The notes beneath the pieces are model-generated. The model saw only the letters and a list, made by a program, of their open reading frames with translations. It did no database searches and was not told the DNA's origin. A DNA stretch of 7,057 nucleotides from Clostridiales bacterium (GTDB lineage Bacteria > Bacillota_A > Clostridia > Oscillospirales > Oscillospiraceae): assembly GCA_019417795.1 (NCBI GenBank), contig DXUR01000128.1, positions 1 through 7,057 on the forward strand, written 5' to 3'. Position 1 is the first letter of the stretch. Each line of letters opens with the position of its first letter. This document shows, in pieces, positions 5,681 to 7,057 of this stretch. The translations under genes and the position numbers were made by a program.

Positions 5681-5725
5681 TATAAATAACGTGAGACTTT
5701 GACAGATATTTTTTGTAAAATGGAC

Positions 5726-5754
5726 TTGAAATAGGGACAAAGCTATGGTATTAT
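5726..5754 (+). promoter_or_regulatory. secG promoter (extended -10)
   Basis: TTGAAA (5726-5731), a 17-base spacer and TATTAT (5749-5754) preceded by TGG form a strong vegetative promoter. Start would be near 5761, leaving a leader of about 55 bases. TTGACA at 5699-5704 is a better -35 by sequence but has no -10 at a working distance. Confidence 0.75.
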
Positions 5755-5815
5755 AAACTTCTGTAAGATGATTTTCTGCGCCTGTGCGCGAATGAATGTT
5801 CGGAGGTTGTCCACT

Positions 5816-6046
5816 ATGAAGACCGTTGTTACTATTTTGCAGCTGCTTTGCGGCCTTGCTATCATCCTGATCGTGCTGTTCCAGTCCGGCAAGAGCCAGG
5901 GCCTGTCCGGTGCCATCGGCGGCGTGGCTGATTCTTTCCTGGCCAAGAACAAGGCCAAGACCATCGACGCTAAGCTGGCCCGCGCTACCAAGTGGTTTGG
6001 TGCTGTGTTCCTGGTGCTGACCTTGATCCTGCTGATCCTGAACTAA
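5816..6046 (+). CDS. secG: SecG, protein translocase subunit
   Basis: A 76-residue protein, the usual size for SecG in Firmicutes. It has two membrane helices (about 4-22 and 59-75) joined by the family's conserved loop, LFQSGKSQGLSGAIGG (21-36), followed by a basic stretch. SecG is an accessory subunit of the SecYEG channel and aids SecA-driven export. Start: ATG 5816, nine bases after GGAGG (5802-5806); the upstream in-frame ATG at 5768 would add an unrelated cysteine-rich N terminus and has no ribosome site. Codons are strongly biased to CTG, AAG, GCC and ACC, consistent with high expression. It has its own promoter and terminator, so it appears to be a single-gene unit. Confidence 0.95.
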   Translation: MKTVVTILQLLCGLAIILIVLFQSGKSQGLSGAIGGVADSFLAKNKAKTIDAKLARATKWFGAVFLVLTLILLILN

Positions 6047-6057
6047 AAACGGAAACG

Positions 6058-6086
6058 AAAGAGACGCCTGCGGGCGTCTCTTTTTT
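6058..6086. terminator. Bidirectional intrinsic terminator shared by secG and arcC
   Basis: GAGACGCC (6061-6068) pairs perfectly with GGCGTCTC (6073-6080) around the loop TGCG, with AAA on the left and six T on the right (6081-6086). On the minus strand the stem is followed by TTTCGTTT. It sits between the converging stop codons of secG and arcC and can serve both. Confidence 0.92.
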
Positions 6087-6116
6087 GCGTGTTCGGCTGT
6101 GGGGGGGCGGGGAAGT

Positions 6117-7055
6117 TCAGCAGGTGATACGGGTGCCGGTTTTACCGTCGATGCCGTCCCGGGCCTTTTCCAACAGGGTAATGAGGGCGGTGCGGCCGGG
6201 CTTGGATTCCGCAAATTTGACGGCGGCTTCCACCTTTGGAAGCATGGAGCCGGGAGCAAACTGCCCCTCGCCTATATAAGTGCGGGCTTCCTCCGGCGTC
6301 AGGGTATCCAGCCATTTCTGGTTCGGCTTGTTGAAGTTCACCGCTACCTTTTCCACGGCGGTGAGGATGATGAGCATATCGGCATCCAGATGCTCCGCCA
6401 GCAGCTCCGAGGCGAGATCCTTGTCAATGACTGCGGCGGCGCCCTTGAGATGGTGATGGTCCGTGGCGATGACGGGAATCCCACCGCCGCCGCAGGCGAT
6501 GACCACGTTATCTGCCTCCGCCAGCGCCCGGATGGTGGTCAATTCCACTACGGCTAAGGGTTTGGGAGAGGCCACCACCTGCCGCCAGCCCCGGCCTGCG
6601 TCCTCCGCAATGTGCCAGCCCTTTTCGCGGGCCATTTTCTCGGCTTCTTCCTGGGACATAAAGGCGCCGATGGGCTTGGTGGGGTGCTGAAAGGCCGGAT
6701 CGTTTCCATCCACTACCACCTGCGTCAGCACCGTGGCGACGCCCTGCTGAAGACCCCGATTCAAAAGCTCCTCCTTCAGGGCGTTTTGCAGATCGTAGCC
6801 GATATAGCCCTGACTCATGGCCACGCACATGGACAGGGGCATCACATCGGCGGACGGCTCCTGCTTGCAGTAGGCGGAGAAGGCATTCTGGATCATGCCC
6901 ACCTGGGGGCCGTTGCCGTGGGCTACCACCACCGTGTGCCCGGCTTCTACCAGATCCGCAATGGCCTTGGAGGTCTCCTTTACCGCCAGCATCTGTTCCG
7001 GCAGATTTTTGCCCAGCGCGTTGCCGCCCAGGGCGATGACGATTCGTGTACCCAT
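6117..7055 (-). CDS. arcC: Carbamate kinase
   Basis: A 312-residue protein, the full usual length of carbamate kinase, of the amino-acid kinase fold. Family motifs appear in order: ALGGNAL (8-14), HGNGPQVG (46-53), PTKPIG (125-130), GWRQVVASPKP (156-166), CGGGGIPV (188-195), VIDKD (209-213) and GSMLPKVEA near the C terminus. It makes ATP and carbamate (then ammonia and CO2) from carbamoyl phosphate and ADP in the cytoplasm, the last step of arginine deiminase, agmatine or purine/allantoin fermentation. Only two bases remain upstream of the ATG at 7055, so its ribosome site and promoter cannot be seen; the match to the family N terminus supports this start. Upstream partners that would reveal the pathway are outside the window. 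It converges on secG across the shared terminator. Confidence 0.95.
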   Translation of the reverse strand: MGTRIVIALGGNALGKNLPEQMLAVKETSKAIADLVEAGHTVVVAHGNGPQVGMIQNAFSAYCKQEPSADVMPLSMCVAMSQGYIGYDLQNALKEELLNRGLQQGVATVLTQVVVDGNDPAFQHPTKPIGAFMSQEEAEKMAREKGWHIAEDAGRGWRQVVASPKPLAVVELTTIRALAEADNVVIACGGGGIPVIATDHHHLKGAAAVIDKDLASELLAEHLDADMLIILTAVEKVAVNFNKPNQKWLDTLTPEEARTYIGEGQFAPGSMLPKVEAAVKFAESKPGRTALITLLEKARDGIDGKTGTRITC

Positions 7056-7057
7056 AC

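Noticed and set aside
5066..5689. Open frame of about 207 codons on the plus strand, opposite lexA
   Set aside because: lexA on the minus strand has all catalytic residues; the plus frame is a Gly/His-rich shadow without a ribosome site and runs through the lexA promoter.
5699..5721. TTGACA followed by TAAAAT as a secG promoter
   Set aside because: The spacer is only 11 bases; the TTGAAA-N17-TATTAT promoter just downstream fits far better.
5594..6259. Open frame of about 221 codons on the minus strand across secG
   Set aside because: It overlaps the SecG gene, both promoters and the shared terminator, and its product shows no domain.
1..7057. Mobile elements, CRISPR arrays, tRNA or rRNA genes, riboswitches
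   Set aside because: I looked for transposase or integrase motifs, regularly spaced repeats, cloverleaf patterns and long structured leaders on both strands and saw none.

Overview
The window is a 7 kb stretch of GC-rich chromosome (richer in GC than most Firmicutes) with ordinary housekeeping and regulatory genes. The best guess for the host is a GC-rich member of the Clostridia, probably the Oscillospiraceae/Oscillospirales. Reasons: a LexA regulator with a Gram-positive type box (GAAC-N4-GTTT), a 76-residue SecG, strong AGGAGG-like ribosome sites, several extended -10 promoters (TGnTAtnaT), a Crp/Fnr-type regulator with a Cys/His cluster, and a clostridial-type carbamate kinase. This is inferred from sequence character only; no search was run.

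Layout, left to right. (1) The 3' part of a surface-anchored metallophosphatase/5'-nucleotidase runs off the left edge (+). (2) It converges on a small two-CBS-domain protein (-); two strong hairpins, apparently one terminator per direction, lie between them. (3) A Crp/Fnr-family regulator (+) is divergent from the CBS gene across a 189 bp region that holds both promoters and two 6-11-6 inverted repeats, one over each -35 region. (4) A likely two-gene unit (+) follows: a zinc-ribbon protein with a C-terminal membrane helix, then an unrecognised three-helix membrane protein that looks less GC-rich, ending at an intrinsic terminator. (5) A secreted or anchored polysaccharide deacetylase (+) converges, with a one-base gap, on lexA (-). 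(6) lexA and secG are divergent; a LexA box touches the lexA -35 element and secG has its own strong promoter. (7) secG (+) and a carbamate kinase gene arcC (-) converge on a shared bidirectional terminator; arcC reaches the right edge.

The genes do not form one pathway. Visible functional themes are the cell envelope (nucleotidase, deacetylase, SecG, two small membrane proteins), stress and metabolic sensing (LexA, Crp/Fnr, CBS protein) and ATP generation from carbamoyl phosphate (ArcC). I see no mobile element, CRISPR array, tRNA, rRNA or convincing riboswitch, and no gene-free stretch over 300 bases. I found no clear sign of an undescribed system; the most unusual points are the divergent CBS/Crp control region, the crossed terminators and the unrecognised zinc-ribbon/three-helix pair.
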